58,620 bases of DNA from Bacteroidota bacterium (GCA_023418315.1 JAEZZY010000074.1:1-58620), one strand, 5' to 3'; shown: positions 1 to 8,393, counted from the stretch's first letter. The notes: generated by a model from the sequence alone, not told the origin. A program made the numbers and translations.

Positions 1-320
1 GCTTTCACACGACCATGATATAAGTAGCCGCCGCGGTCGAATACGCAGGTTTCGATGCCTAAGGATTTTGCTTTTGATGCCAATGCCTTACCTACTTCCA
101 TTGATTTTTCCACTTTATTGCCGGTAAGCGTTGCTAAATCTTTTTGACGGGAGTTAGCTGCGGCCAATGTGGTGCCGGTAGTGTCATCTATCAATTGTGC
201 ATAGATGTCTTTATTGCTGCGAAAAACCGACAGACGGGGTTTTTGCGCAGTACCGCTTACTTTTGCGCGGATTCTCCAGCGCAATTTCTGCCGACGAAGT
301 GTTTTTTGATCTGTTGCCAT
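1..320 (-). CDS. rplR: 50S ribosomal protein L18 (3' end beyond window)
   Basis: Ribosomal protein L18 binds 5S rRNA in the large-subunit central protuberance. Reading the minus strand from the ATG at 320 gives MATDQKTLRRQKLRWRIRAK, then a PRLSVFRSNKDIYAQLIDD stretch and CVFDRGGYLYHGRVKA, all typical of L18. About 106 of the usual ~117 codons are present; the stop lies off the left edge. It follows rplF after a 105-bp gap, in the standard spc-operon order. Identity is certain; only the end is missing. Confidence 0.95.
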   Translation of the reverse strand, partial: MATDQKTLRRQKLRWRIRAKVSGTAQKPRLSVFRSNKDIYAQLIDDTTGTTLAAANSRQKDLATLTGNKVEKSMEVGKALASKAKSLGIETCVFDRGGYLYHGRVK

Positions 321-425
321 TTTACCTTGTTTTTTACGGGCTTTCTTTAAAAGAAGCTGCCGGAGTTAATTATATGTTCTAAGCGTTAAGTTTTAAATGT
401 ATCAGCCTAAAATTTAGCGCTCATT

Positions 426-980
426 TTATTTACCTGCCGCTTTACCTGCTTTACGACGAACCACTTCACCCACAAAGCGAACACCTTTTCCTTTGTAAGG
501 CTCAGGTTTGCGCAGGCTGCGGATTTTAGCCGCTACTTGTCCTACTAATTGTTTGTCAATTCCTTCGAGGGTAATAGTAGGGTTTTTACCTTTTTCAGCA
601 GTTGCAGAAGCTTTGATTTCTTTAGGTAATTCCATAATGATATTGTGAGAAAAACCTAATGCCATATCCAATTGCTGACCTTGTACTGCAGCACGATAAC
701 CTACACCCACTAATTCCAAATCTTTTTTGAAACCGTTAGTAACACCTTCTACCATATTGCTGATTAACGCACGGTATAAGCCATGCAAGGCGCGGTGGCG
801 GATTTGGTCTGTAGGGCGGGTTACTTCAAGTGTTCCGTCCTTAATTTCAATTTTAATATCACGATCCAATTGTTGTTTCAGTTCGCCTTTTGGACCTTTT
901 ACAGATATTTCGTTAGCCGGAGAAACGTTGATGGTAACGCCGCTTGGTACTGTGATTAATTTCTTACCGATACGAGACAT
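426..980 (-). CDS. rplF: 50S ribosomal protein L6
   Basis: L6 (184 aa, normal length) sits near the factor-binding site of the large subunit. It starts MSRIGKKLITVPSGVTI and carries the conserved C-terminal block RKPEPYKGKGVRF followed by a basic tail. It lies between rpsH and rplR as in the canonical spc operon. The gap to rpsH is unusually wide (161 bp) and no clear TAnnTTTG promoter is visible in it, so co-transcription is assumed. Confidence 0.98.
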   Translation of the reverse strand: MSRIGKKLITVPSGVTINVSPANEISVKGPKGELKQQLDRDIKIEIKDGTLEVTRPTDQIRHRALHGLYRALISNMVEGVTNGFKKDLELVGVGYRAAVQGQQLDMALGFSHNIIMELPKEIKASATAEKGKNPTITLEGIDKQLVGQVAAKIRSLRKPEPYKGKGVRFVGEVVRRKAGKAAGK

Positions 981-1141
981 TGTCTTCTTTAATTTATTTG
1001 GTTTTAAAAATGCTCCCCAACCGGTCAGCCCTGGTAAGAAGGCTTAATGTATTGGAAAGTTGTTAGTTGTTATTGGTTAGTATGAAGAGTGCGCTTAACT
1101 ATAAATGTTCAAATTAAATCACGCTCCATTCTTGCTACTTA

Positions 1142-1540
1142 CTAAAAAATATTGCAAAGCACTTCGCCTCCTACGTTATTCGCTCTGGCTTCTTTATCGG
1201 TCATCACGCCTTTGGATGTGGAGAGGATAGCGATACCCAGTCCGTTGTGTACGCGACGGATTTCCGCAGGTTTAGCGTATTGGCGAAGACCCGGGCGGCT
1301 GATGCGTTCCAAGCTTTTGATAGCAGGCTCCTTTGTTTCTACGTTATATTTCAACGCTATTTTGATAAGTCCTTGCTTGTTGTCGTCTTCAAATTTATAT
1401 TTCAGAATATAGCCTTTATCGTAAAGGATTTCTGTCATACGCTTTTTAAGGTTAGAAGCGGGGATTTCCACGATACGATGACGAGCCATTTGCGCGTTGC
1501 GGATACGGGTTAAATAATCTGCTATAGGATCTGTTACCAT
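1142..1540 (-). CDS. rpsH: 30S ribosomal protein S8
   Basis: S8 (132 aa) is a primary 16S rRNA-binding protein, and in other bacteria it is the translational repressor of the spc operon. The start MVTDPIADYLTRIRNAQ and the C-terminal STSKGVMTDKEARANNVGGE block are diagnostic. It is preceded by a 128-bp spacer after rpsN, wide for this operon. Whether S8 autoregulates here cannot be read from the sequence. Confidence 0.98.
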   Translation of the reverse strand: MVTDPIADYLTRIRNAQMARHRIVEIPASNLKKRMTEILYDKGYILKYKFEDDNKQGLIKIALKYNVETKEPAIKSLERISRPGLRQYAKPAEIRRVHNGLGIAILSTSKGVMTDKEARANNVGGEVLCNIF

Positions 1541-1626
1541 TTTTTGTTTTTGTTTGTTTGTAAATATTGTTTGTTACTAGTATCAGGCACTGCGACCCGA
1601 CTTTGAAACGTTGCCGATTCCATCAT

Positions 1627-1659
1627 TATTCCCTTTATTGATTTACGAAAAAGGAATAA
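1627..1659 (-). other. imperfect stem-loop between rpsN and rpsH
   Basis: TTATTCC (1627-1633) is complementary to GGAATAA (1653-1659), and CTTT/AAAAA extends the stem imperfectly. It lies in the 128-bp spacer between rpsN and rpsH. It may be an mRNA-processing or attenuation structure, or only chance; there is no clear U-tract. Confidence 0.35.
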
Positions 1660-1668
1660 GATATAGGC

Positions 1669-1938
1669 TTACCAGCTAGCTTTACGTACTCCCGGTATTT
1701 TGCCGTCCAATGCCATATCGCGGAAGATATTGCGGCAGATGCCGAAGTGGCGCATGTATCCGCGCGGGCGACCGGTAAGCTGACAACGATTTTTCAATCG
1801 TACGGGAGAGGCGTTTTTGGGAAGTTTATCCAAAGCAGCATAGTCTCCTTCAGCTTTAAGGGCAGCACGTTTTTCCGCGTACTTTTCTACCATTCTTTCG
1901 CGTTTGCGTTGGCGGGCTTTAATTGATTCTCTTGCCAT
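1669..1938 (-). CDS. rpsN: 30S ribosomal protein S14 (zinc-free type)
   Basis: S14 (89 aa) assembles late into the 30S head. It begins MARESIKARQRKRERMVEKY and ends with the conserved RGYMRHFGICRNIFRD and GVRKASW blocks. It lacks the CxxC...CxxC zinc ribbon of the short S14 form, so it is the long, zinc-independent type. It sits between rplE and rpsH as expected, with a perfect 15-bp hairpin just upstream. Confidence 0.98.
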   Translation of the reverse strand: MARESIKARQRKRERMVEKYAEKRAALKAEGDYAALDKLPKNASPVRLKNRCQLTGRPRGYMRHFGICRNIFRDMALDGKIPGVRKASW

Positions 1939-1958
1939 GTTTTATAAATTCAAAAGGT

Positions 1959-1996
1959 AAAAGTCAAAATTCAAAACGTTCTGAATTTTGACTTTT
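1959..1996 (-). other. perfect 15-bp stem-loop between rplE and rpsN
   Basis: The arms AAAAGTCAAAATTCA (1959-1973) and TGAATTTTGACTTTT (1982-1996) are perfectly complementary around an 8-nt loop. T-rich runs lie on both sides. It sits in the 68-bp gap of a ribosomal-protein operon, where it could act as a partial terminator/attenuator or an mRNA-processing site. The stem is A/T-rich, so full termination is unlikely. Confidence 0.6.
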
Positions 1997-2006
1997 TAAT
2001 TTTTAC

Positions 2007-2582
2007 TTAGTTATTATCTTTCTTAACATTCTTAAAAGGCATACCCATTTCTTTCAACAGTTCGTAGGCTTCTTCGTTTGTATTGCCGGAAGTAACAAAG
2101 GTGATATCCATACCGCTGATGCGCGCTATTTTATCAATGTTGATTTCAGGGAAGATGATTTGCTCCGTAACACCCATCGTGTAATTGCCGCGACCATCGA
2201 ATGATTTTTCATTGATACCTTTAAAATCGCGCACACGAGGAAGAGAGATAGCAATCAAGCGATCCAAAAACTCATACATGTTTGTGCCACGTAAAGTAAC
2301 ACGTGCGCCAATCGGCATGTGCTTACGAAGCTTAAAGTTGGAAATGTCTTTTTTAGACATAGTAGGTACTGCTTTCTGACCGGTAACCATTGTCATTTCA
2401 TTTACCGCATCGTCTATCAGCTTTTTATCTGCTACAGAGCCTTTCACGCCTTGGTTCAGGCATATTTTTTCCAGACGGGGTACCTGCATTACGGTTTTAT
2501 AACCGAATTTTTTCATCAAAGCCGGTACTACTTCGTCTCTATATTTTTTTTGTAACCGTGGTTGATATGTGGTAGTTGCCAT
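2007..2582 (-). CDS. rplE: 50S ribosomal protein L5
   Basis: L5 (191 aa) binds 5S rRNA and contacts the P-site tRNA. MATTTYQPRLQKKYRDEVVP at the start, the PRLEKICLNQGVKGSVADKK block and the C-terminal GMDITFVTSGNTNEEAYELL region are typical. Its ATG overlaps the rplX stop codon by one base (TAATG), which indicates translational coupling. Confidence 0.98.
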   Translation of the reverse strand: MATTTYQPRLQKKYRDEVVPALMKKFGYKTVMQVPRLEKICLNQGVKGSVADKKLIDDAVNEMTMVTGQKAVPTMSKKDISNFKLRKHMPIGARVTLRGTNMYEFLDRLIAISLPRVRDFKGINEKSFDGRGNYTMGVTEQIIFPEINIDKIARISGMDITFVTSGNTNEEAYELLKEMGMPFKNVKKDNN

Positions 2583-2920
2583 TATTTAACCTCCTGTCCT
2601 GATTTTTTAGAAATACGTGAAAAACCTCCGTCTTTACGTTCACGGCTTATACGAACACCTTTTTTCTCCTTAGCATCCCAAAGCATTACATTGGAAATGT
2701 TAATAGCGGCTTCTTCTTGTACGATGCCACCCTGGGGGTTTTGGGCGTTGGGTTTCAGGTGTTTGGTAACCATATTTACCCCTTCTACCAACACACGGCC
2801 TTTTTGAGGATAAACAGCCAGCACCTTTTTAGGAGTAGTGCGGTTTTTATCATCTCCGGCGATTACTACTACGTCATCGCCTTTTTTGATGTTGAACTTT
2901 GGTTGAAATCTTTGCTTCAT
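2582..2920 (-). CDS. rplX: 50S ribosomal protein L24
   Basis: L24 starts large-subunit assembly on 23S rRNA. The protein starts MKQRFQPKFNIKKGDDVVVI, the normal L24 N-terminus with a KOW motif, and gives 112 aa. I chose the ATG at 2920: an in-frame ATG at 2968 would add 16 residues (MAYEGIRCLPTIKTKE) that do not look like L24. In most bacteria rplN precedes rplX. Here rplX is instead the first gene after a promoter and a tRNA-Ser, so the usual spc operon is interrupted. Confidence 0.93.
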   Translation of the reverse strand: MKQRFQPKFNIKKGDDVVVIAGDDKNRTTPKKVLAVYPQKGRVLVEGVNMVTKHLKPNAQNPQGGIVQEEAAINISNVMLWDAKEKKGVRISRERKDGGFSRISKKSGQEVK

Positions 2921-3001
2921 CTCTTTTGTTTTAATGGTCGGAAGACAGCGGATGCCCTCGTAAGCCATTGATTAAATATATCCGATTATACAAACGGGAT
3001 G

Positions 3002-3034
3002 CAAAGGTACAATAAAGTATTATTAAAAATACAA
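3002..3034 (-). promoter_or_regulatory. promoter of rplX and the downstream ribosomal operon
   Basis: On the minus strand a perfect Bacteroidota -7 box TACCTTTG (3002-3009) follows TTG (3032-3034) by 22 bp. Predicted transcription starts near 2995, about 75 nt before the rplX ATG. The surrounding DNA is A/T-rich. Confidence 0.7.
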
Positions 3035-3342
3035 GGGTTGAAAAAATATTTTTTGGAAAAAAGCTTGCTACCCTTGCCGGAGAATCCGGTATTCAGAAAA
3101 ATAGTGGTTCACATAGCTATAGTTTTCTCTGGTAAAATGAGGGGCGGAAGAATAGAACACTGATAAAACAAAGGATGGGAATGTACACGGAACACCGGCA
3201 TTACCCCATCCTATCATATCATAATTCATCTGTGCTCCATTCCATTACAATACCCTTGCACATTTTTAGCTTCTGTATAGTATAAAAATGAAGGCGGAAA
3301 CAACCTTATATACCGGTGGTTTATTACATCCCTATGTTTTTA
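3035..3342. other. non-coding stretch without recognised genes
   Basis: About 300 bp between the rplX promoter and the tRNA terminator. I see only a 5-bp-stem hairpin (CCGGA-GAA-TCCGG, near 3080) and short chance ORFs. In a standard operon rplN and its upstream genes would sit here; no rplN remnant is visible. Confidence 0.5.
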
Positions 3343-3380
3343 ATAAAAAAGCGACTTAGCTTTTTTGCTAAAGTCGCTTT
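3343..3380 (-). terminator. terminator of tRNA-Ser
   Basis: AAGCGACTTAGC (3349-3360) pairs with GCTAAAGTCGCTT (3367-3379), with one bulge. On the minus strand the hairpin is followed by TTTTTTATT. It lies directly downstream of the tRNA-Ser gene. Confidence 0.8.
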
Positions 3381-3385
3381 CTTCG

Positions 3386-3472
3386 CGGAGACGGCGAGAT
3401 TCGAACTCGCGATACAGTTTCCCATATACACACTTTCCAGGCGTGCTCCTTCAACCACTCGGACACGTCTCC
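3386..3472 (-). tRNA. tRNA-Ser (anticodon GGA)
   Basis: The minus strand reads GGAGACG at the 5' end and CGTCTCC plus discriminator G at the 3' end, forming a 7-bp acceptor stem. The anticodon stem CACGC/GTGTG encloses CTGGAAA, giving anticodon GGA, which reads UCC and UCU. A long variable arm follows, as expected for a class II serine tRNA, then the T arm with GTTCGAATC. CCA is not encoded. Length is 87 nt. Confidence 0.96.
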
Positions 3473-3491
3473 TTTTTTTGGTTAAGGACGG

Positions 3492-3499
3492 CAAATTTA
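3492..3499 (-). promoter_or_regulatory. -7 box of tRNA-Ser promoter
   Basis: TAAATTTG on the minus strand fits TAnnTTTG exactly. The transcript would start about 13 nt before the tRNA 5' end. The same AACCCTAAATTTG context precedes ispF (17214-17221). No clear -33 TTG is seen. Confidence 0.5.
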
Positions 3500-3717
3500 G
3501 GGTTTTCGGTTTGTACACGGTGCAGTTTGCAAAAAAATTATTGCAAAATGCAAAAACGGAGTCTCATTTTCCCTAAAAACAAATAGCAACATAGGCTTAC
3601 TTAGTTGTTAGAGAAGAGCAGTTTTTACTTGATGAGAATGAGTGGTTGCATCTTCCTCCATATCCGAAAACCTATGCTTTAAAAATGGGGAAAAATTTTT
3701 CAAAAAACTTCTTTACA

Positions 3718-3746
3718 CGAAAAAAGCAGACCGAAGCCTGCTTTTA
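3718..3746 (-). terminator. terminator of the T9SS repeat-protein gene
   Basis: AAAAGCAG (3722-3729) pairs with CTGCTTTT (3738-3745) around an 8-nt loop. A run of T follows on the minus strand. It lies 22 bp past the stop codon of the 3768-6098 gene. Confidence 0.8.
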
Positions 3747-3767
3747 GGACTATACCATAGGGATGTT

Positions 3768-6098
3768 TTACAAATCATCACTCACCACCTGCAATTTGAA
3801 ACTTTGCGATTGCGTAGCGCTTCTGAGGTTGATAAAATAAACAGCGACAGGCAAGTTTAGGTCGGAGAGGGTAAGGTGCGTATTGCCACCGGTATTGGTT
3901 TTTTGCCGCAGGTATAATTTACCATCGGTAGTTATGATGGAAATTTCCACCTCGCCGTCTTGGAAAATACCGGAGCTGATGGTTACTTGCTTGCCGTCAT
4001 TCGGATTGGGGAATAGGGAAGCCGGGGTAGTTTCATGGGTGTTTAGGGTTACAAAACGAATGGGCGCGATGGTTTTTTTGCCGGAAAGATCGTGCTCGGT
4101 AAGGCGGTAATAAATAATACCGCTGCCCGGTTCTTCATCAATAAGCCTATACGTTTTGCGACCGGGGCCGGTGTTGTTAGCGGGTTTTTGCTCACCTATC
4201 CATACCCATTTACTTGCATCATAGCTGCGTTCAATAGTGTAATGGGATACGTTCACTTCCTGCTCTGTGATCCACTCTAAGTGCACGTTGTGTTCATCCG
4301 CCACGCGGGCTTCAAAGGAAATCAGCTTCATAGCCAGAGGTATCAAGCCGCCGTTGAAGCTATGAACATTTGTGATGCTCCATTTTCCCTGCGCATCTTT
4401 AGTTCGTACATACAAATGGTGAGCGGTATTGGCTAACACGGTCATATCCACATTGAAACCGATGGTGGGCAGGTTTGTAGCAGGGGTAACGGGTACAGAG
4501 ATACCGTTGCCAAAACCGGGGTCGGTATCTATAAAATACTCTACCGCCACTATATTACTTACGCTATGCGGGTTGGGCGATAAAGGTTGCACTTTGGCAA
4601 AGACAAGCTCTTGGGTTATACTCCATTTTCCTTGTGCATCTTTGGTACGCACATATAAAGTATGCACACCATTAGGTAAAGTCGAAACATTTGCATTGAA
4701 ATTAGTATTGGTAAAATTGGTGGCGCCGCTCAGTCCGGGAATGGCGGTACCGTTTCCGAAACCGGGATCGGTATCAAAATAATATTCGGCACCCGTTATG
4801 TTCGTGAGGCTATAGGGATTACCTAAGAGCGCTTGTATTTTGACGAACTGCAGGGTATTACTCATGCTCCATTGCCCCAGCGAATCGCGTGAGCGCAGAT
4901 AGAGCGTGTGTACCCCGTTGGCAAGTGCGGCTACATTTGCATTAAAAACGAGATTGCTCAAATCCGTGCCGGGAGTAACGGGCACATCCGTACCGTTGCC
5001 AAAGCCAGGGTCGGTATCGTAGAAATATTCCAGTTTATTAATCTTACTGATGGTATATGGATTGCCGGAAAGCAACTGGATTTTGGTAAATACCAGGCTG
5101 TTGGTAAGACTCCATTTCCCCTGCGCATCTCTACTGCGGATATACAAGGTATGTAAGCCGCTGTTTAACGAACTCACATTTGTATTTATCACCAATCCAT
5201 TGATGTCATTAGCCGCCGTTACAGGAATATCCACACCGTTTCCGATGCCGGGGTCGGTATCGTAGAAATATTCCATTTTGTTGATAGTGCCCGCCGTATA
5301 GGGGTTACCCCAAAGCGATTGCACTTTTGCAAATTGAAGCGTGCCACTCATACTCCATTTACCTTGCGCATCGCGGGAGCGAATGTATAAAGTATGAACA
5401 CCTGTAGCCAGTCCGCTGACGCCAACATTTACAACCATATTACTGATAGTGGCAGATGCCGTAACCGGAATATCGGTACCGTTGCCAAAACCGGGGTCGG
5501 TATCATAGAAATATTCCATTTTGTTGATCGTGCTTGCCGTATAGGGATTGCCCGAAAGTGCCTTTATCTTAGCAAAATATAAAAGACCGCTTATGCTCCA
5601 CCTGCCTTGTGCATCGCGGCTGCGGATGTAGAGCGTATGCAATCCGTCCGACAAGCTGCTCACGTTTACATTCACCAGCAGGTTGCTGAGGTTGGCAGAT
5701 GCCGTTACGGGAATATCCGTACCATTGCCGAAGCCGGGGTCGGTATCGTAGAAATACTCCATTTTGTTGATAGTGCCCGCCGTATAGGGGTTGCCCGAAA
5801 GCGGTTGCACTTTTGCAAACTGAAGCTCGTTCGTCATACTCCATTTACCGTTTGCATCTTTGGTGCGGATGTAGAGCGTATGAAGTCCGTTTGTAAGGGA
5901 AGAAGTAGTTGCATTCACCAACAGCGAGCCGATATTACTTGAAGGAGTGCCTACCGTAATAGCCGTGCCGTTTCCATAACCGGGGTCGCTGTCAAAAAAA
6001 TACTCGCCGCCTACTATATTCACCTGCGCCGATACGATGCTTTGCACACATAGCAGCAGCGCTATGAACAGCGTTACCCGCCATACTATTTGTTTCAT
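3768..6098 (-). CDS. secreted T9SS protein with seven DxDPGxGNG repeats
   Basis: A 776-aa protein. Residues 1-25 form a signal peptide ending VSAQ. Seven repeats of about 80 residues follow, each built around EYFYDTDPGFGNG, then LHTLYIRSRDAQGKWS and a linker SGNPYT. Residues ~590-690 look like a beta-sandwich linker (LEWITEQEVNVSHYTIERS). The last ~80 residues (SLFPNPNDGKQVTI to the end) are a T9SS type A sorting domain. The protein is therefore predicted to cross the outer membrane and be displayed or released. The aspartate-rich DTDPGFGNG motif could bind calcium (inference). It lies 33 bp after the beta-helix gene (6132-7136), a likely operon. A paralogous pair lies at 42823-45463. The function is unknown. 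Confidence 0.85.
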   Translation of the reverse strand: MKQIVWRVTLFIALLLCVQSIVSAQVNIVGGEYFFDSDPGYGNGTAITVGTPSSNIGSLLVNATTSSLTNGLHTLYIRTKDANGKWSMTNELQFAKVQPLSGNPYTAGTINKMEYFYDTDPGFGNGTDIPVTASANLSNLLVNVNVSSLSDGLHTLYIRSRDAQGRWSISGLLYFAKIKALSGNPYTASTINKMEYFYDTDPGFGNGTDIPVTASATISNMVVNVGVSGLATGVHTLYIRSRDAQGKWSMSGTLQFAKVQSLWGNPYTAGTINKMEYFYDTDPGIGNGVDIPVTAANDINGLVINTNVSSLNSGLHTLYIRSRDAQGKWSLTNSLVFTKIQLLSGNPYTISKINKLEYFYDTDPGFGNGTDVPVTPGTDLSNLVFNANVAALANGVHTLYLRSRDSLGQWSMSNTLQFVKIQALLGNPYSLTNITGAEYYFDTDPGFGNGTAIPGLSGATNFTNTNFNANVSTLPNGVHTLYVRTKDAQGKWSITQELVFAKVQPLSPNPHSVSNIVAVEYFIDTDPGFGNGISVPVTPATNLPTIGFNVDMTVLANTAHHLYVRTKDAQGKWSITNVHSFNGGLIPLAMKLISFEARVADEHNVHLEWITEQEVNVSHYTIERSYDASKWVWIGEQKPANNTGPGRKTYRLIDEEPGSGIIYYRLTEHDLSGKKTIAPIRFVTLNTHETTPASLFPNPNDGKQVTISSGIFQDGEVEISIITTDGKLYLRQKTNTGGNTHLTLSDLNLPVAVYFINLRSATQSQSFKLQVVSDDL

Positions 6099-6131
6099 GG
6101 TCTGTGTTTTTAAAGGTGAAACAAATAGCTG

Positions 6132-7136
6132 TTAATCATTGCTGCGGGTGCTGATGGTTACAGGTAAGGTGCTGGAAGTAGTGGTATTGGGTGCTGAAAG
6201 CGAATAGATGGTGGGGAATGGAGGAATTCCGCTCAGCTTATAGGGATCCGGTCCGCCGAAAATACCACAATCCACGCTATTGAAACCTGCGCCGATGCCA
6301 GGCCCTGTAGGGTTAAGGGTATAGCGTGTTTCCGTACCGGAAGCATAGTTGGTGAACAATGCTGTGGTCGTGATACTTTGCAGGTTGTTGCTGCCGTTAC
6401 CGGTATTGGGGAATTGCGTTCCGTCTCCTATGTTGTTGAAAAAAACAGAATTGTTGGCAGTGAAGGAAGAGCCGCTCACCATGATGTTGTTATTGACTTG
6501 AGATGCCCAGCAGTTCATAGAACTGTTTTGGTCAAACAGATTGTTTTGGATAAAGGCAGAAAATCCGGAAGGAATGTTAATGCTGGCATAGTAATAAAAA
6601 AGATTATTTTGGATATTGATGTTGCTGTGGGTATTGTTATAATAATGAGAAATGCCACAGTAATAAAAAAGATTCTGACGGATATCTACCTTGTCCGCAT
6701 CTACATAAAGCTGGCTTTGTGTATAGGCATTCCTCCTAAGGGTGATGGAGGTATCGGCCACAATGGTATATCCTCCCGAAAGCGACATGCCCATCATTAC
6801 AGAGCCTGCACTTCCTGCATTGAAATATACATAAGTCAGAACGCTTTTGTTGGTATCGGCTTGCAAACCGGGGTTATTCACCAAAGTAGCAGCAGGATAA
6901 TCAAAAAATCCGTTTCCGATAATCACTAATCGCTTATCAATAGTTACACTATAATCATAGGAAGTAGCAGAAGGCTCCACATAAATGGTATCTCCGGCGG
7001 TAGCGGCAGTTATTGCGGCTGCCACAGTGGTGAAATTGGCATTTACGCCGGTTCGGTTGTTTACCCGCCATTTGGCGGCTTCTGCGGAAGTGAGCGCCAG
7101 GGCAATCGTCAACAGAGATAAAATTACTCGTTTCAT
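6132..7136 (-). CDS. secreted beta-helix-like protein, cassette 1
   Basis: 334 aa from the ATG at 7136; an upstream in-frame ATG at 7193 would put 19 extra residues before a clear signal peptide (MKRVILSLLTIALALTSAEA). The mature part begins with VNNRTGVNANFTTVAAAI and GDTIYVEPSA, the usual first rung of a right-handed parallel beta-helix. N-rich rungs follow (NINIQNNLFYY, FIQNNLFDQN). There is no T9SS sorting domain; the end is a short strand-rich tail (TSSTLPVTISTRSND). The T9SS repeat protein follows 33 bp downstream. The homologue at 42823-43926 shares start, rung pattern and tail. No catalytic residues are evident, so an adhesin or structural role is as likely as a polysaccharide-binding one. 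Confidence 0.8.
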   Translation of the reverse strand: MKRVILSLLTIALALTSAEAAKWRVNNRTGVNANFTTVAAAITAATAGDTIYVEPSATSYDYSVTIDKRLVIIGNGFFDYPAATLVNNPGLQADTNKSVLTYVYFNAGSAGSVMMGMSLSGGYTIVADTSITLRRNAYTQSQLYVDADKVDIRQNLFYYCGISHYYNNTHSNINIQNNLFYYYASINIPSGFSAFIQNNLFDQNSSMNCWASQVNNNIMVSGSSFTANNSVFFNNIGDGTQFPNTGNGSNNLQSITTTALFTNYASGTETRYTLNPTGPGIGAGFNSVDCGIFGGPDPYKLSGIPPFPTIYSLSAPNTTTSSTLPVTISTRSND

Positions 7137-7347
7137 GGTTTTTTGTGTTTTTGGAATTAAAAATGAATGCTTCTTGATTTGTTCTGAAAACACTGTTCAA
7201 AACGTAACGCAAATTTTGATCTTGTAAGAACTATATACAATACGTATTACGTGGTATTTTCTATGGGTATTTATACGTACATGGCAGGATGCCTCAAAGC
7301 GGAAATAATGCTTCCCTATATTTTTTAAAGAAAGGAGATTTATAGCC

Positions 7348-7363
7348 ATTACAATTTTGTAAT
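7348..7363 (+). promoter_or_regulatory. 16-bp perfect palindrome upstream of kynA
   Basis: ATTACAATTTTGTAAT is a perfect dyad ending 10 bp before the kynA ATG. It could be an operator or a small hairpin that affects initiation. No clear -7 box is seen nearby. The rest of the 7137-7347 spacer is A/T-rich, with a small ACGTA/TACGT dyad near 7243-7253. Confidence 0.45.
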
Positions 7364-7373
7364 TTTCCGCCCT

Positions 7374-8393
7374 ATGGCAGCAAGAAAACCCGTTTACTAC
7401 GGCGAGTATCTGCAACTGAACACGATACTCAACGCACAGCAACCCGAAAGCAGTAAAGAAAACATCAAAGCCGACGACGAGATGCTTTTCATCATTGTGC
7501 ACCAGACTTATGAGCTATGGTTTAAGCAGATCCTCCACGAGCTGACAATCGTACGAGAAATCTTCAAACAAGCAAATATTCCCAACAATTCGCCGGATGT
7601 ATATAATTGCGTACACCGCTTAAAACGCATTGCCGGCATCCTCCATATTGCCGTGAGCCAGATGGCTATTCTGGAAACCATGACTCCGCTGGACTTTCTC
7701 GATTTTCGCGATCTGTTGCGACCAGCATCCGGCTTTCAAAGCATTCAATTCAAAATAATGGAAGCAGCCTTAGGACTTGCTTTTGATGAACGCCACGGAC
7801 AAGCCTATTATCTTTCCCAGCTAAAACCGGAAGATATAGAACGGGTGAAAAAAGCCGAAAGCGAAGAATCCTTACTGTCTCTGGTGAATAAATGGCTCCA
7901 ACGAATGCCCTTCATTACCGAGCCTGTTTATTGGGAAAATGCTGACCCTTTCTGGCAACAATATAGGGAAGCCTACTCTTCCAGCCTCACCGAAGGCGAA
8001 CAACAAAACCTAACCTTGTTTGATAATTTGTTTATGGGCGATAACGCAGGCGAAAAAAGAAAGCTAAGTGTGGAATCCAACCGAAATGCGCTATTCATCA
8101 TGCTTTACAGAGATTATCCGCTGCTGCATCTTCCCTATGACTTGCTCAGCGTGTTGCTGGAGATTGATGAAAATCTTTCCCTATGGAGGCATCGCCATAT
8201 CCACATGGTACAGCGCACCATCGGCAAGCGTGTAGGAACAGGCGGCAGCAGCGGCGCCGCCTACCTGCGGGGCGCGGCAGACAGCCATATTATTTTTAAG
8301 GAATTTGCCGAGCTTACCTCATTCTTATTACCACGGCATCTTTTACCCAAACTGCCAGAAAAGCTCGTTCAGGATTTAAGCTTTGTGAAATAA
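7374..8393 (+). CDS. kynA: tryptophan 2,3-dioxygenase
   Basis: A heme enzyme that opens the indole ring of L-tryptophan to N-formylkynurenine, the first step of the kynurenine pathway. The 339-aa sequence has the family signature EMLFIIVHQTYELWFKQIL, with H43 in the position of the active-site histidine, and WRHRHIHMVQRTIG, with H275 as the likely heme ligand, followed by GTGGSSG. Length fits the longer Bacteroidota form. Its stop overlaps the ATG of an ABC ATPase by one base (TAATG), so it is translationally coupled to an exporter. No other kynurenine-pathway gene is in the window. Confidence 0.95.
   Translation: MAARKPVYYGEYLQLNTILNAQQPESSKENIKADDEMLFIIVHQTYELWFKQILHELTIVREIFKQANIPNNSPDVYNCVHRLKRIAGILHIAVSQMAILETMTPLDFLDFRDLLRPASGFQSIQFKIMEAALGLAFDERHGQAYYLSQLKPEDIERVKKAESEESLLSLVNKWLQRMPFITEPVYWENADPFWQQYREAYSSSLTEGEQQNLTLFDNLFMGDNAGEKRKLSVESNRNALFIMLYRDYPLLHLPYDLLSVLLEIDENLSLWRHRHIHMVQRTIGKRVGTGGSSGAAYLRGAADSHIIFKEFAELTSFLLPRHLLPKLPEKLVQDLSFVK

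Noticed and set aside
144..350. Plus-strand frames opposite rplR
   Set aside because: They mirror the ribosomal gene on the other strand; no separate evidence.
2921..2968. N-terminal extension of L24 from the ATG at 2968
   Set aside because: The 16 extra residues do not fit L24; the internal MKQRF start matches the family.
3035..3342. Possible small genes in the gap before tRNA-Ser
   Set aside because: Only short frames with no conserved pattern; no rplN trace.
4429..5942. Long opposite-strand open frames inside the repeat protein gene
   Set aside because: The repeat DNA keeps alternative frames open; they have no start context, domains or independent support.
7237..7285. ACGTA/TACGT dyads upstream of cassette 1 as a site for the system-1 regulator
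   Set aside because: The half-sites differ from the 22733-22769 dyads, spacing is different and no -7 box aligns with them.
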